Shown: positions 37,227-47,185 of the stretch, piece after piece
How positions within the stretch are numbered: the first letter of the stretch is position 1
How the letters are laid out: each line of letters begins with the position of its first letter
The notes under the pieces: generated by a model
The model's database searches: none
What the model saw: the letters and a program-made list of their open reading frames with translations, nothing else
What the model was told of the DNA's origin: nothing
Origin: Propionivibrio sp.
GTDB lineage: Bacteria; Pseudomonadota; Gammaproteobacteria; Burkholderiales; Rhodocyclaceae
DNA length: 64,000 nucleotides
Direction of reading: 5' to 3'
NCBI GenBank assembly: GCA_029975435.1
Contig: JARKPC010000046.1
Location: 55,873 to 119,872, forward strand
Translations under genes and position numbers: made by a program

Positions 37227-38579
37227 GTGCCCGTCAACATCCTCAACCTGTCTGGTCTGGATGTGGTGGACTTTCGGGAAACCGACACCGAATATCACGT
37301 TCGTGCAATGCCCAAGGCGATCTCCCGCCTTTGCCCGCATTGCGGCCGATCCAACGACACGGTAGTTCACGCCAAACGTACGTTGGTCATCCGGGATATT
37401 CCGAGTCACGGAAAGGCTGTCGTTATCCATCTCGACGTTCCCCGCCTGAAGTGCCGGCCATGCATCCAAACATTCACGGCATCCGTCCCGGAAGTCGATA
37501 CCGGTCGGGAGATGACCGAACGATTGGCCAAGTGGATTGGTCGCCAGTCCATCGAATACACTTACGCGGAAATTGCCAAGCAGGTCAAGGTCGACGAGAA
37601 AACTGTCCGCAACATCTTTGACGAGTACGTGGCGGTACTGGCCAATGAGTATCAGCGTGAAACACCTGTGTGGCTGGGTATCGATGAAATCAAGCTCAAG
37701 CGCTTCCGAGCTATTTTCACGAACCTGCACGGCAGATCGCTCATCGATATGTTGCCAGACCGGTATGTTTCGACCGTCACGGCATACCTGTTGTCCTTAC
37801 CGGACAAGGATCGCATTACGCATGTCGCTATCGATATGTGGTCGGGCTACCGTCGCGCTGTCCAGGAAGCACTGCCGAACGCCAAGATCGTAATCGACAA
37901 GTTCCATGTCCTGATGAAAGCCAATATGGCCTTCGAGGCAGTGCGTCGGAAAATCGCCAGGGAGAGCGACAACGGCGCTGGACTCGGACTCAAGCGCGCC
38001 CACAAACTGTTCGACAAGCGAGCCAAGGATTTGAATGACGAGCAATATCTGACCGTCTCGGGCTGGCTCAATACCTTCCCGTTGCTCGCCGCCGCCTACG
38101 ACCTCAAGGAACGGCTTTACGTGATCTACGAGGTCAAGACGCCTGAGGAAGCCTGGGGCGAGTTTCTGCATTGGGAAAGTACGATCCCCAGTGAACTCGC
38201 AAAGCCGTTCCGGGTGGTGAAGACGGCCTTTCGCAACTGGAAGCCCTACATCTTGAATTACTTCGACGACCAGCGGGTGACCAACGCCTTCACCGAGAGT
38301 TTCAATGCCAAGGTCCGGGCCGTCTATCGCAATGGGCGGGGCTACACCTTTGAGCGGCTACGCGCCAAGGTGCTCTATACAGACATGTTCCAGAAGCGTG
38401 CCCGAATGCAGGAAAAAGTTCGGGTTAGGAAGCAGAAGTTCGAAGAAGTGGCGATGGTGCGATACATGTGTCTGGCAACCATGGACGACGAGTACGAGAC
38501 ACGCATTCAAACCCGGGAGGTAAACCTTGGAGTAGACCTGTCCACACTGGAGCAGGCTTTTGATTCAGGCAAGTTTTAA
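37227..38579 (+). CDS. ISL3-family transposase
   Basis: 450 aa; RLCPHCGRSNDTVVHAKRTLVIRDIPSHGKAVVIHLDVPRLKCRPC zinc-finger; DMWSGYRRAVQEALPNAKIVIDKFHVLMKANMAFEAVRR; VTNAFTESFNAKVRAVYRNGRGYTFERLRAKVLY. Confidence 0.95.
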   Translation: MPVNILNLSGLDVVDFRETDTEYHVRAMPKAISRLCPHCGRSNDTVVHAKRTLVIRDIPSHGKAVVIHLDVPRLKCRPCIQTFTASVPEVDTGREMTERLAKWIGRQSIEYTYAEIAKQVKVDEKTVRNIFDEYVAVLANEYQRETPVWLGIDEIKLKRFRAIFTNLHGRSLIDMLPDRYVSTVTAYLLSLPDKDRITHVAIDMWSGYRRAVQEALPNAKIVIDKFHVLMKANMAFEAVRRKIARESDNGAGLGLKRAHKLFDKRAKDLNDEQYLTVSGWLNTFPLLAAAYDLKERLYVIYEVKTPEEAWGEFLHWESTIPSELAKPFRVVKTAFRNWKPYILNYFDDQRVTNAFTESFNAKVRAVYRNGRGYTFERLRAKVLYTDMFQKRARMQEKVRVRKQKFEEVAMVRYMCLATMDDEYETRIQTREVNLGVDLSTLEQAFDSGKF

Positions 38580-38619
38580 ACTGAAATCAGGCTCCGTCCA
38601 CCCGATAATCCGGATACCC

Positions 38620-38809
38620 GCAGAATTATGTCGGGTTGGAGCTCTTGCGCCTTGCGCTGCGCCTGACCGGCGTCGGCGGCGTCCCCGACAACCCGCAGTT
38701 GCGGGTCGCGCGCAAGGAGCGCAGTCAGTCCGCGCCGAAAGAGCGTGTGGTCATCGACAACGAGGATTCGAATGGGAATGGCCGGAATGGTTTGGCTGTG
38801 ATCGTTCAT
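38620..38809 (-). pseudogene. narL: narL N-terminal (receiver) fragment
   Basis: MNDHSQTIPAIPIRILVVDDHTLFRRGLTALLARDPQLRVVGDAADAGQAQRKAQELQPDIIL, then transposon end. Confidence 0.92.
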
Positions 38810-40725
38810 GTTCGGGTGCTCGTAGTGTCCGTGCTGGCAAGCGACGATACGGGGTGGGCATTGGGCTGAAGCGTCAGAATGATCGAACTGCCATGGCCCG
38901 GCGAGGAAATGAGTTCGAGGTTGGCGCCGATGAGTTGCGCCCTTTCCCTCATGATGCGCAGTCCGACATGTGTCTCGTCCGGCCGGTCTTCATCAAGGTT
39001 GAAGCCAACGCCGTCGTCCCGCACTTCGAAACGCCACGCCGGTTGCTGTTGAACGTCAAGGCTGACGTGCGACGCGTGAGCGTGCTTGCGTACGTTGGAC
39101 AAGGCTTCCTGAACGATATGCAACACCTGGATCTGCGAGTCCGGGAACAGCGGAATGCCGCGTCCTTTAATGGATAGTGAGGTTTTGACGCCGCTCTGAT
39201 GTTCGAACTTGCGCAGCGTCGTCGCCAAGGCGGGTTCGATGTCTTCGGTGTTGGCCCGGGTCCTGAAATGAATCAGCAACTCGCGAACGTCGCCATAGCT
39301 TTCGCGGACGCCGGTGTCGATTTCTTCAAGGATCTCCTGTATCGCGTCCGGATTGCCCGATCGAACGGCATCGCGCATCAATTGCACCTGGATCTTGATG
39401 AAGGCCAGCGACTGGGCGATGGAGTCGTGGAGTTCACGTGCAAGATAGATGCGTTCCTGCGAAACCGCTGCCTCTTTTTCCAGCGCGTTCAACCGCAGGT
39501 TCTCCATGGCGCTTGCCAGATGGCTGGCCAGCGCTTCCAGCAATGACCGTAGCGCTGGGGTCGGGCTGATTTTGGCGTTGAAGAACAGATCGACTTCGCC
39601 CATCAGACGCTCATGCAAACGCACCGGAATGTTGATTACCGTCTTGAATCCGGCTTTGGCACAAGATAGCTGTGATTCGTCCGAATCGTCTCGAATCGGG
39701 ATAATCCTCAAGTCTGAATTTGCAACGACGTTCCCGCAGTAACACCCGCCCTTGTCAATGCATTGCTCGGCGTCCACCAGCGATTGGGGCATGCCTTGAG
39801 CCGCCAACATCAGGTAGCGTTTGTTGTCGCGGTCTGACCAACGAATCGTCGCGCCGTCAGCGCGCGCGATTCTGACCACGCTCTTGGCGAAACCCTGTGC
39901 CAGTTCATCCAGGACTGTTGTATTTGCGACCAGGGCCGTGACTTCATACAACCCCTCAAGACGTTCCCTTTTCTCCTCCAGTTCCGCAGTTTTCTCGGCA
40001 ACCTTGTGTTCCAGGTTGCGGTACATGAACTGCAAGTTGTCTGCCATGCCATTGAATCCTCTGGCAAGCGTCCCGAACTCATCGCTGCTCTCATGCACGA
40101 CCCGAGCGTCGAAATTGCCTTCCTGGATTTTTTCGATGGCTCGTTTGAGCAGCCCCACGGGTTCCAGCACGAAGACATAGCCCGTGTAGATCAGAATTGC
40201 CGCCCCCACGATCGCCAAGGCTAGAACGGACATCTGGAACACGTAAAGTAAAGCTGTCCACCGAGCCATGTGCGACTCGATTCCCACTACCAGTTCATCG
40301 ATACCCCGAACGAATGCGCCTGTTTCAGAACTCAAGGCGGCGAGATCGTCCTGCTTGCCCTCCAGCCAGCGAGAACGGAAATCGGACCAATCACGTGCAA
40401 CAAGATCATATTTCTCCCGCACCCTATCGTCCCACGGGACAAAGAGAGGCCGCTCGGGATTTCCAGTGCGCAGCAGCGACATGCTTTGATCGAATTCCCT
40501 GATTTGATTCTGCTGTACCGCATCCGGGAGGCCCAAGCCTACAGACAGGGATATCCGGTAAGCCTGCATTCGCATTCGACCGGCCTCATTGACGGCGGCG
40601 GCCCCACCGTCGAGTTGCCACGACACCCAAAGTGTTGCAGCGGTCGAGAACAGCACAAGTAGCAGGAAGGGAGCGCCCAATAAAGCTAATTTGGCGCCTA
40701 AACTCCATTGCCTGTTTGATGTCAT
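38806..40725 (-). CDS. narX: NarX-like nitrate/nitrite sensor histidine kinase
   Basis: 639 aa; HAMP-like segment, GAF-like region with CIDKGGCYCGNVV, ERIYLARELHDSIAQSLAFIKIQVQLM (HisKA_3), VREALSNVRKHAHASHV..VRDDGVGFN. Confidence 0.93.
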   Translation of the reverse strand: MTSNRQWSLGAKLALLGAPFLLLVLFSTAATLWVSWQLDGGAAAVNEAGRMRMQAYRISLSVGLGLPDAVQQNQIREFDQSMSLLRTGNPERPLFVPWDDRVREKYDLVARDWSDFRSRWLEGKQDDLAALSSETGAFVRGIDELVVGIESHMARWTALLYVFQMSVLALAIVGAAILIYTGYVFVLEPVGLLKRAIEKIQEGNFDARVVHESSDEFGTLARGFNGMADNLQFMYRNLEHKVAEKTAELEEKRERLEGLYEVTALVANTTVLDELAQGFAKSVVRIARADGATIRWSDRDNKRYLMLAAQGMPQSLVDAEQCIDKGGCYCGNVVANSDLRIIPIRDDSDESQLSCAKAGFKTVINIPVRLHERLMGEVDLFFNAKISPTPALRSLLEALASHLASAMENLRLNALEKEAAVSQERIYLARELHDSIAQSLAFIKIQVQLMRDAVRSGNPDAIQEILEEIDTGVRESYGDVRELLIHFRTRANTEDIEPALATTLRKFEHQSGVKTSLSIKGRGIPLFPDSQIQVLHIVQEALSNVRKHAHASHVSLDVQQQPAWRFEVRDDGVGFNLDEDRPDETHVGLRIMRERAQLIGANLELISSPGHGSSIILTLQPNAHPVSSLASTDTTSTRT

Positions 40726-40949
40726 TGAAAGTGTCTGATGGCCAAATAATCCGATTTTAAGGTGACTGGAAGCCTTTCGGTTGAGAACCGATCAGTAGGA
40801 ATATTGATCAGCTAACTCGTTTTCTTGGGGGTGTTCGCCATAAAGCGCAATCTGAGGAATAGTGCCGTCCAGACCCCGAATTTCAATGCTGCGTTTGAGT
40901 AGTCCGCGATTGTCTCTGTGTCAATTCGACCTGCCGCCTGAGGGGGCAT

Positions 40950-41351
40950 TCAGATATTAGGGCTTGTTTTCCGGCAGCGCGCCAACCAGGCAATGCCCAC
41001 CCATACCGCAGTACGCAGGGCCATCGCGCCGACGGTGCGCATTTCGAAGGGCGAACCGGTTAGGACGAGTGCGCCGAATGCAAGAAACACCAAAGCCGTA
41101 GCCGCTGCGATGATCAGCGCCAGGCGCGGCGCCCAGCGCTGCGCGGTCAGTAGTCCTATGGCTGCGGCAACGTAGGCAAATCCGGCAATGAAGTTGAACC
41201 CCACGACAAAGGGCAGGTAATTGCCCGCCGCCTCGCGCGCGGCCGCTCCGCCAAAGATTACCTGGCCGCCCGAGTAAATAGTGAGAAGTCCGAATATCAG
41301 GGCGAAGACAGCAAAGCCCATCAGGGCGAATCGGGAGACTTTTGCGTTCAT
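40950..41351 (-). CDS. hypothetical four-TM membrane protein
   Basis: 133 aa, four hydrophobic segments; divergent from TetR gene. Confidence 0.7.
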   Translation of the reverse strand: MNAKVSRFALMGFAVFALIFGLLTIYSGGQVIFGGAAAREAAGNYLPFVVGFNFIAGFAYVAAAIGLLTAQRWAPRLALIIAAATALVFLAFGALVLTGSPFEMRTVGAMALRTAVWVGIAWLARCRKTSPNI

Positions 41352-41441
41352 GTCATTCCTTTCCCAACGATTGGTTCAATGTTCGTCATTGGCGAACAAA
41401 TCATCGTTTTCTTGATTTACGAGGTCGCATGAAGTATGTTA

Positions 41442-41453
41442 GTAACAAGTTAC
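41442..41453. promoter_or_regulatory. candidate TetR operator
   Basis: GTAAC-AA-GTTAC palindrome just 5' of the likely tetR start. Confidence 0.4.
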
Positions 41454-41467
41454 TTACTTTACAAGCC

Positions 41468-42121
41468 ATGAACGCAAACCTTTCCATTTCCCCTGCCGTC
41501 ATCCAAAAACGCCCCCGCCTGTCCGCTGAAGAGCGACGCCGTGAAGTGGTGGCTGCTGTTGTGGAACTCGCCCGTGACAACGGCCCGGAGGCCATCACCA
41601 CGCAGGCCATTGCCGACCGCGTCGGAGTCACTCACGGCGCGTTGTTTCGCCATTTTCACGACAAGACGGCCATGTGGGCAGCAGTCTTTGACTGGGTTCA
41701 GGCGGAACTCGGCCGGGTCGTTGGCGAAGCCTTCGCAGCGGGCGGAGATCCTCTGGCGACCATTGAACGCGTCTTTCTGGCTCATGTCGGTTTCGTCGCG
41801 CTTCATCCGGGCGTGCCGCGCATCCTGTTTCATGAATTGCAGCGCCCGGCCGATACGGCATTTCACGACCACGTGCGCAGCATGATTGGCGCGTACCGGG
41901 AACGTCTGTGCGTGCTGTTGAGACTGGCCAAGGCACAGGGGCAGTTGCCGCAACATCTCGATGAGGAAGCCGCAGCCATCCTGTTCCTCGGCACGGTGCA
42001 GGGACTGGTTGTACAGAGCACATTGTTTCACGGCGAGGCCGGCATGCTCGATGCCGCCCGTCGAATCTTCCCCTTGCTGCTGGATGGCTTCCGGGGGGCG
42101 CCACCGAGGGACGTCGCATGA
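41468..42121 (+). CDS. TetR-family transcriptional regulator
   Basis: RREVVAAVVELARDNGPEAITTQAIADRVGVTHGALFRHFHDKTAMWAAVFDWV. Confidence 0.9.
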   Translation: MNANLSISPAVIQKRPRLSAEERRREVVAAVVELARDNGPEAITTQAIADRVGVTHGALFRHFHDKTAMWAAVFDWVQAELGRVVGEAFAAGGDPLATIERVFLAHVGFVALHPGVPRILFHELQRPADTAFHDHVRSMIGAYRERLCVLLRLAKAQGQLPQHLDEEAAAILFLGTVQGLVVQSTLFHGEAGMLDAARRIFPLLLDGFRGAPPRDVA

Positions 42122-43302
42122 AGATGCTTTCCCGACGTTCCGCGCTATTGGGCGCAGTGGCTATCCTCTTTCTCATCGGCTTCGGCTGGGTTGTGGCCAA
42201 CCAGGGGCCGCTTGCTGCCATCAAGGTGACGATAGCCGGTGCCCGCGAAACCACCCTGCAGCGTACGCTGTTCGGTATCGGCACGCTGGAGGCGCGGCGC
42301 AGCTATGCGGTCGGCCCGACTGTTGCCGGTCGCGTCGCGGCCGTGCGGGTCGACCAGGGCGACGTGGTTCATGCCGGACAATTGCTGGCCGAGATGGACC
42401 CCGTCGATCTTGAATCGCGTCAGGCCGCAAGCGGAGCCGCGGCCGCACGCGCGGCGCAACTCGTGTTTTCCGCCCAGGCCGCGCTCGCCGAAGCGGCCAG
42501 CCGGGCGCAAATGGCCCAAGCGAACGCGGCGCGCTTTGCCAGCCTGCGCAGCAGGAACTTTGTCAGTCAGGAAGCCGCTGACACCAAGGCGCATGAAGCT
42601 GCCGCGGCTCATGCTGGCCGCGATAGCGCTACGGCTGCCTTGGCTGCGGCCAGGGAAGAAGCCCGTCGCGCGCAATCCGACCGGGAGGGCCTCGGAAAAA
42701 GCCGTGCGCACTTGCGATTGACCAGTCCGGTCAACGGTGTCGTCAGTGCGCGTCTGGCGGAGCCGGGCTCGACCGTGGTGGCCGGCCAATCCGTGGTGCA
42801 GGTCATCGATCCAGCCAGCCTGTGGCTGCGTGTACGCATTGATCAGGGGCGATCGGTCGGTCTTGCCGTGGGGCTTGCGGCGGATATCGTCTTGCGCTCG
42901 TATCCCGGTCAGGTTCTGAAAGGGCGCGTCGAGCGCGTCGACATGGTGGGCGATGCCGTGGCCGAGGAACGTATCGCCAATATCAGTATTGGCCAGGCGC
43001 CCGGCAATATGGCCATCGGGGAACTGGCCGAAGTGACGCTGCATCTCCCCGCGCTGGACGGAGTGCTGGCGGTGCCCGCCGCAGCAGTCAAGCGACTGGG
43101 CCGGGACGAAGGCGTCTGGCGCATCGAGAATGGCCGGGCCGAGTTCAGCAGGGTCACCACGGGCATTACCTCCAGCGACGGCATGACGCAGGTGCGGAAC
43201 GGCCTGACCGCCGGCGACAACGTCATCGTGCATAGCGAAAAGGTGCTGTCGGCGGGTGTGCGCGTAAAGACTGTCGATGCGCTGGTGCAATCCGCGCCAT
43301 GA
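42118..43302 (+). CDS. HlyD/RND-type periplasmic adaptor (membrane fusion protein)
   Basis: GRVAAVRVDQGDVVHAGQLLAEMD; LRLTSPVNGVVSARLAEPGSTVVAGQSVVQVIDPASLWLRVRID. Confidence 0.92.
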   Translation: MKMLSRRSALLGAVAILFLIGFGWVVANQGPLAAIKVTIAGARETTLQRTLFGIGTLEARRSYAVGPTVAGRVAAVRVDQGDVVHAGQLLAEMDPVDLESRQAASGAAAARAAQLVFSAQAALAEAASRAQMAQANAARFASLRSRNFVSQEAADTKAHEAAAAHAGRDSATAALAAAREEARRAQSDREGLGKSRAHLRLTSPVNGVVSARLAEPGSTVVAGQSVVQVIDPASLWLRVRIDQGRSVGLAVGLAADIVLRSYPGQVLKGRVERVDMVGDAVAEERIANISIGQAPGNMAIGELAEVTLHLPALDGVLAVPAAAVKRLGRDEGVWRIENGRAEFSRVTTGITSSDGMTQVRNGLTAGDNVIVHSEKVLSAGVRVKTVDALVQSAP

Positions 43303-44501
43303 TCAACCTGGCCGGTCGCGACATCCTGCACGGGTGGGGACGATTCCTCTTCACCGGTGTCGGCCTGGGGCTTTTGATCGGCGTGACGCTGTCGATGGCA
43401 GGAATCTTTCGCGGCATGGTTGACGATGGGCAGGTGTTGATCGACAACAGCGGCGCTGACCTGTGGGTTGTGCAGCAGGGCACGCTGGGCCCGTATGCCG
43501 AACCATCGAGCCTGCGCGACGACGTCTGGCGCGGCATCGCCGGATTGCCCGGTGTCGCGGAGACCGGAAATGCCGCCTATCTCACCATGCAGATCGAGCA
43601 TAAGGGCCGGGAAGATCGCGTGATGCTGGTCGGCATGGAGGTGGACCGGCCGCACCGCCCCGGTGCTCCGGCCTACCTCACCGCAGGCCGTCCCGTGCTG
43701 GTCGGGCATTATGAGGCCATTGCCGACGAGCGCACCGGCCTTGAACTGAACGAAAAGGTACGTATCCGCCGCCATGACTATAGGATCGTCGGCCTGACGC
43801 GGCGCATGGTTTCGGCGAGCGGCGATCCGATGATCTTCGTGCCGCTCAAGGATGCCCAGGAAATCCAGTTCCTCAAGGACAACGATGCGTTGCTCAACGA
43901 ACGCGCACGCACCGCCGCCAACCCGGCCTTCAACCGTCCCGGCGTGCCGGGCCTGCTGGAAGCCGTGCAGGCCGCGGGAGCGCAAAGCCGGATGGTCAAC
44001 GCCGTGCTGGTGCGCCTTGAACCGGGCGCGGACCCGGAAGCGGTAGCCGCCGAGATCCGCCGCTGGAAGCGCTTTCAGGCGTACACGCGCGTCCAGATGG
44101 AAGACATCCTGATCGCCAAGCTGATTGCCACGTCGTCGAAGCAGATTGCGATGTTCCTGGTCATCCTGTCCGTGGTAACCGCCGCCATCGTCGCCTTCAT
44201 TATCTACACCATGACCCTGGCCAAGGTACGCGAAATCGCGGTGCTCAAGCTCATCGGCGCCAGGAATAGCACGATTGCCGGCATGATCCTGCAGCAGGCG
44301 CTGGGCCTTGGCCTGATCGGCTTTCTGGTGGGTCGCGTCGCCGCCGGACTGTGGGTGCCGATCTTTCCAAAATACGTGTTGCTGCTGCCCGAGGACGCCT
44401 TGCGCGGATTTGCCATCATCATGGTCATCTGCGCATTGGCCAGCGTCATTGCCATCCGTGCCGCGCTGCGTATCGATCCCGCGGAGGCCATAGGTGGATA
44501 G
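43299..44501 (+). CDS. ABC transporter permease (MacB/DevC-like FtsX domain)
   Basis: 400 aa; FIIYTMTLAKVREIAVLKLIGARNSTIAGMILQQALGLGLIGFLVG. Confidence 0.92.
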   Translation: MINLAGRDILHGWGRFLFTGVGLGLLIGVTLSMAGIFRGMVDDGQVLIDNSGADLWVVQQGTLGPYAEPSSLRDDVWRGIAGLPGVAETGNAAYLTMQIEHKGREDRVMLVGMEVDRPHRPGAPAYLTAGRPVLVGHYEAIADERTGLELNEKVRIRRHDYRIVGLTRRMVSASGDPMIFVPLKDAQEIQFLKDNDALLNERARTAANPAFNRPGVPGLLEAVQAAGAQSRMVNAVLVRLEPGADPEAVAAEIRRWKRFQAYTRVQMEDILIAKLIATSSKQIAMFLVILSVVTAAIVAFIIYTMTLAKVREIAVLKLIGARNSTIAGMILQQALGLGLIGFLVGRVAAGLWVPIFPKYVLLLPEDALRGFAIIMVICALASVIAIRAALRIDPAEAIGG

Positions 44502-45231
44502 TCCTGATGAAACGAGGGTTCCCGCGATCCGGCTGAGCGGTTTGAAGAAACGCTATGGCACGGGTGAGGCTGCCGTCGATGCGCTCAAGGGCGTTGACAT
44601 GACCGTCTGGCCGGGCGAAGTCGTCGGACTGATCGGTCCCAGCGGCTCGGGCAAGACAACGCTGCTCAAGTGCCTGGGCGCCGTGATCGAGCCGACCGGC
44701 GGACGCATGGAAATGTCTGGTGAAACGCTCTACGACGCTGCCGCGGGCGGCTGGAAAGTGGCCGACCTGCGCGCGATGCGCCGTGACCGCATCGGGTTCA
44801 TCTTCCAGGCGCCTTACTTGATTCCCTTTCTCGATGTCACCGACAACGTCGCGTTGCTGCCCATGTTGGCCGGCGTTGATAACAGCGCGGCGCGCCAGCG
44901 GGCGCTGGAGTTGCTCACCGCGCTGGATGTCGCCCATCGTGCCGGAGCCCAGGTCTCGCAACTCTCCGGAGGCGAACAGCAACGCGTGGCCATTGCCCGC
45001 GCGTTGGCCAATCATGCGCCGGTGATCCTGGCGGACGAACCCACGGCGCCGCTTGATTCGGAACGTGCCCTGACCGTGGTGCGCATCCTCAACGAAATGG
45101 CCGTGCAATTCCGCACGGCAATCATCGTCGTTACCCACGACGAGAAGATCATTCCCACCTTCAAGCGCATTTACCATATCCGCGATGGCGTCACGCACGA
45201 AGAGGTGGGCGAGGGGCGGGCATCCTATTAG
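44494..45231 (+). CDS. ABC transporter ATP-binding protein
   Basis: GLIGPSGSGKTTLLKCLGAV (Walker A), QLSGGEQQRVAIARAL, VILADEPTAPLD. Confidence 0.97.
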   Translation: MDSPDETRVPAIRLSGLKKRYGTGEAAVDALKGVDMTVWPGEVVGLIGPSGSGKTTLLKCLGAVIEPTGGRMEMSGETLYDAAAGGWKVADLRAMRRDRIGFIFQAPYLIPFLDVTDNVALLPMLAGVDNSAARQRALELLTALDVAHRAGAQVSQLSGGEQQRVAIARALANHAPVILADEPTAPLDSERALTVVRILNEMAVQFRTAIIVVTHDEKIIPTFKRIYHIRDGVTHEEVGEGRASY

Positions 45232-45437
45232 AACTGGCCAAATTCGGTAATTCAATGAACTGAGACAATCGACGAGTGGAATTGCCGAAAACGATGAAAA
45301 TCCGGCCGTCCGACCCTCCTAGAATAAATTGACCACGCTATCGTGCCTATTCCGGTTATTGAATGTCTGAGCTGTTGAAATCCGCTGTTGATTCGTTCTC
45401 TAACGTCAGTCGGGTAAGTGCTACCGCCAGCTACCTG

Positions 45438-45773
45438 CTATTTTGCTTCCCCACGAATCATGATCAGGAGCATCTTGAAGCCACCCAACGGATTGACCGC
45501 ATGCGGCACGTTGGCCGGCATGAGCAGGGAATCCCCTTCGCCCACCGTGTGGCTTACTCCGCCGATCGGAATCTCGGCACGACCCTCGACCCCAATCACC
45601 AGAGCGTCGAAAGGGGCGGTATGCTCGCTCAGCCCCTCATTGCCGTCGAAGGCAAACAGTGTGACATTGCCGGCAGAATTCTTGACCAGCATTCGGCTAA
45701 CGACGGCCTTCTCCTGGTACTGAAGCATTTGTTTCAGATTGCGTACTTCAGGCACTGCGTTTTCATTGCTCAT
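45438..45773 (-). CDS. cupin-domain protein
   Basis: LSEHTAPFDALVIGVEGRAEIPIGGVSHTVGEGDSLLMPANVPHAVNPL. Confidence 0.88.
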   Translation of the reverse strand: MSNENAVPEVRNLKQMLQYQEKAVVSRMLVKNSAGNVTLFAFDGNEGLSEHTAPFDALVIGVEGRAEIPIGGVSHTVGEGDSLLMPANVPHAVNPLGGFKMLLIMIRGEAK

Positions 45774-45790
45774 CGCTGTATTCTCCTTGA

Positions 45791-46369
45791 TTAAGCTTCG
45801 TCCCGTGGTCCGATTCCGGACTGCCTGTCGGGTGAGTACTTCTCCATCAACCCTTTGAGCAGGGCGTGCAGTTGTTCGTGGCGGCCTTGGCCGACAACGG
45901 TGGCCTCGTGGTTTTCAAAGGACTCATACAACTCACCGAGTTGCGTTGCGGTAAGCAACTTCTCGGCGATGGGAAAGAGAACGGTATTCTCTTTCTCGAT
46001 ATGGGATTGCAAAAGGTCCATGTAGCCTTTCGAGGCCGTTCTGAATTCATCGCTCCTGAGCAGGGGGAACGTCGCCGCCTCTAGTGCCCGAATCCATTCC
46101 CGCCCTTTAACGTGTTCCGCGAGCAGCACAGCGACCGGCGCCTGTTGTTCCGGGAGACCCGCCTTGATCAAGGCGGGAAAAAGGAAGCCCTCTTCTTTGC
46201 CGTGGTGGCACTTGTCGGCGAACTCTTTAAGGAAACCGAGGAAATCGGAAACGTCAGTGACGTCGATACTCTTCCTGGTCGCCAGTTCGCGATTCATGCC
46301 TTCCAGGATTTCCAGGGCGAACAGAATTGCATTATGTTCATGCTTGAGATCATCGATCGCTTTGCTCAT
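45791..46369 (-). CDS. hemerythrin HHE domain protein
   Basis: LKHEHNAILFALEILEGMN...KCHHGKEEGFLFPALIKAG...LLAEHVKGREWIRAL...HIEKENTVLFPIAEKLL. Confidence 0.93.
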   Translation of the reverse strand: MSKAIDDLKHEHNAILFALEILEGMNRELATRKSIDVTDVSDFLGFLKEFADKCHHGKEEGFLFPALIKAGLPEQQAPVAVLLAEHVKGREWIRALEAATFPLLRSDEFRTASKGYMDLLQSHIEKENTVLFPIAEKLLTATQLGELYESFENHEATVVGQGRHEQLHALLKGLMEKYSPDRQSGIGPRDEA

Positions 46370-46540
46370 CGAAACTCTCCTTCGTAAGAGAAATCGGGCG
46401 GGGTGCTTTCGGCCGAGTGACGAGAGAGCACTCCCCGAGATTCATTTATAGACGGATGAACAGCCCCAAGTAAGGCAAATCTTGGGGCCTTCGTCGTCTA
46501 GTAACGGGGCTTATTCCCGTCGAAGCTGGACAGCCCGAGC

Positions 46541-47185
46541 TCAATGCACATGGCCAGAGGTTTTTGCATCGGCGGGGTGGTGCTCCGGTTTCTGAGTTGC
46601 CATGTTGTTCAACTCTTCCACAAAGTGGACGTACTGAACGTAGTTGTTCACGAACTCACGTCCCTTCTCGACGGACTGGTCTGCGGTCTTCCTGCTGTGC
46701 GCCGTTTTCTCGAATTTCTCACGGACGGAATTCTCCACCTGTGCAGCGACGTGCTTTGCGAGGTGATCGACGTTCTTCCTGGCTAGCGCGGCGTCCGCTT
46801 CGACCACGACGGACGCGATTTGCCCAGCGGGCTTGATGCCCGTAAAAGGCGCCCCCTCGGACTCTCGGTGAACCCGGACGAGGGTTTCGAAGAGTTTTCT
46901 ATCGGCTGCTTCCTGCGCTGCCTTGCCGTTCGTCCGTTCCTGCAACGTCTTGGCGAAGGATTCCTTGATCGTATGTTCGCTGGCTTCGGGGATCCATTTT
47001 AGCAATGGAGTGACGTCCTTTTTTTCAAGCGCCGATCGGGCTTCAATGATGACCGGGCCGTCGAGCCCATCGCAGTGCGCCGCAGCGGATCCCGCCAAGG
47101 CGAAGTTTGCGAGGATCAACACGCCTGCAGCCAACGCCGTTTTGGTTTTCAAGAGGTTTCTCATGTTTATGCTCCTTTGTCTCAA
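46541..47185 (-). CDS. exported DUF6448-like protein
   Basis: SAAAHCDGLDGPVIIEARSALEKKDVTPLLKWI...FVNNYVQYVHFVEEL. Confidence 0.7.
   Translation of the reverse strand: MRQRSINMRNLLKTKTALAAGVLILANFALAGSAAAHCDGLDGPVIIEARSALEKKDVTPLLKWIPEASEHTIKESFAKTLQERTNGKAAQEAADRKLFETLVRVHRESEGAPFTGIKPAGQIASVVVEADAALARKNVDHLAKHVAAQVENSVREKFEKTAHSRKTADQSVEKGREFVNNYVQYVHFVEELNNMATQKPEHHPADAKTSGHVH

Larger units (their letters stand above)
33630..38619. mobile_element. ISL3-family transposon carrying a class 1 integron, inserted in narL
   Basis: IRL GGGTATCCGGATTAACCGGTGGACGG (33630-33655); IRR CCGTCCACCCGATAATCCGGATACCC (38594-38619), 24/26 match; 8-bp TSD GCAGAATT at 33622-33629 and 38620-38627. Confidence 0.92.

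Noticed and set aside
46464-46489. GCCCCAAG/CTTGGGGC hairpin upstream of the hemerythrin gene
   Set aside because: Only a simple hairpin with no clear T tract or motif; not enough to call a riboswitch or terminator.
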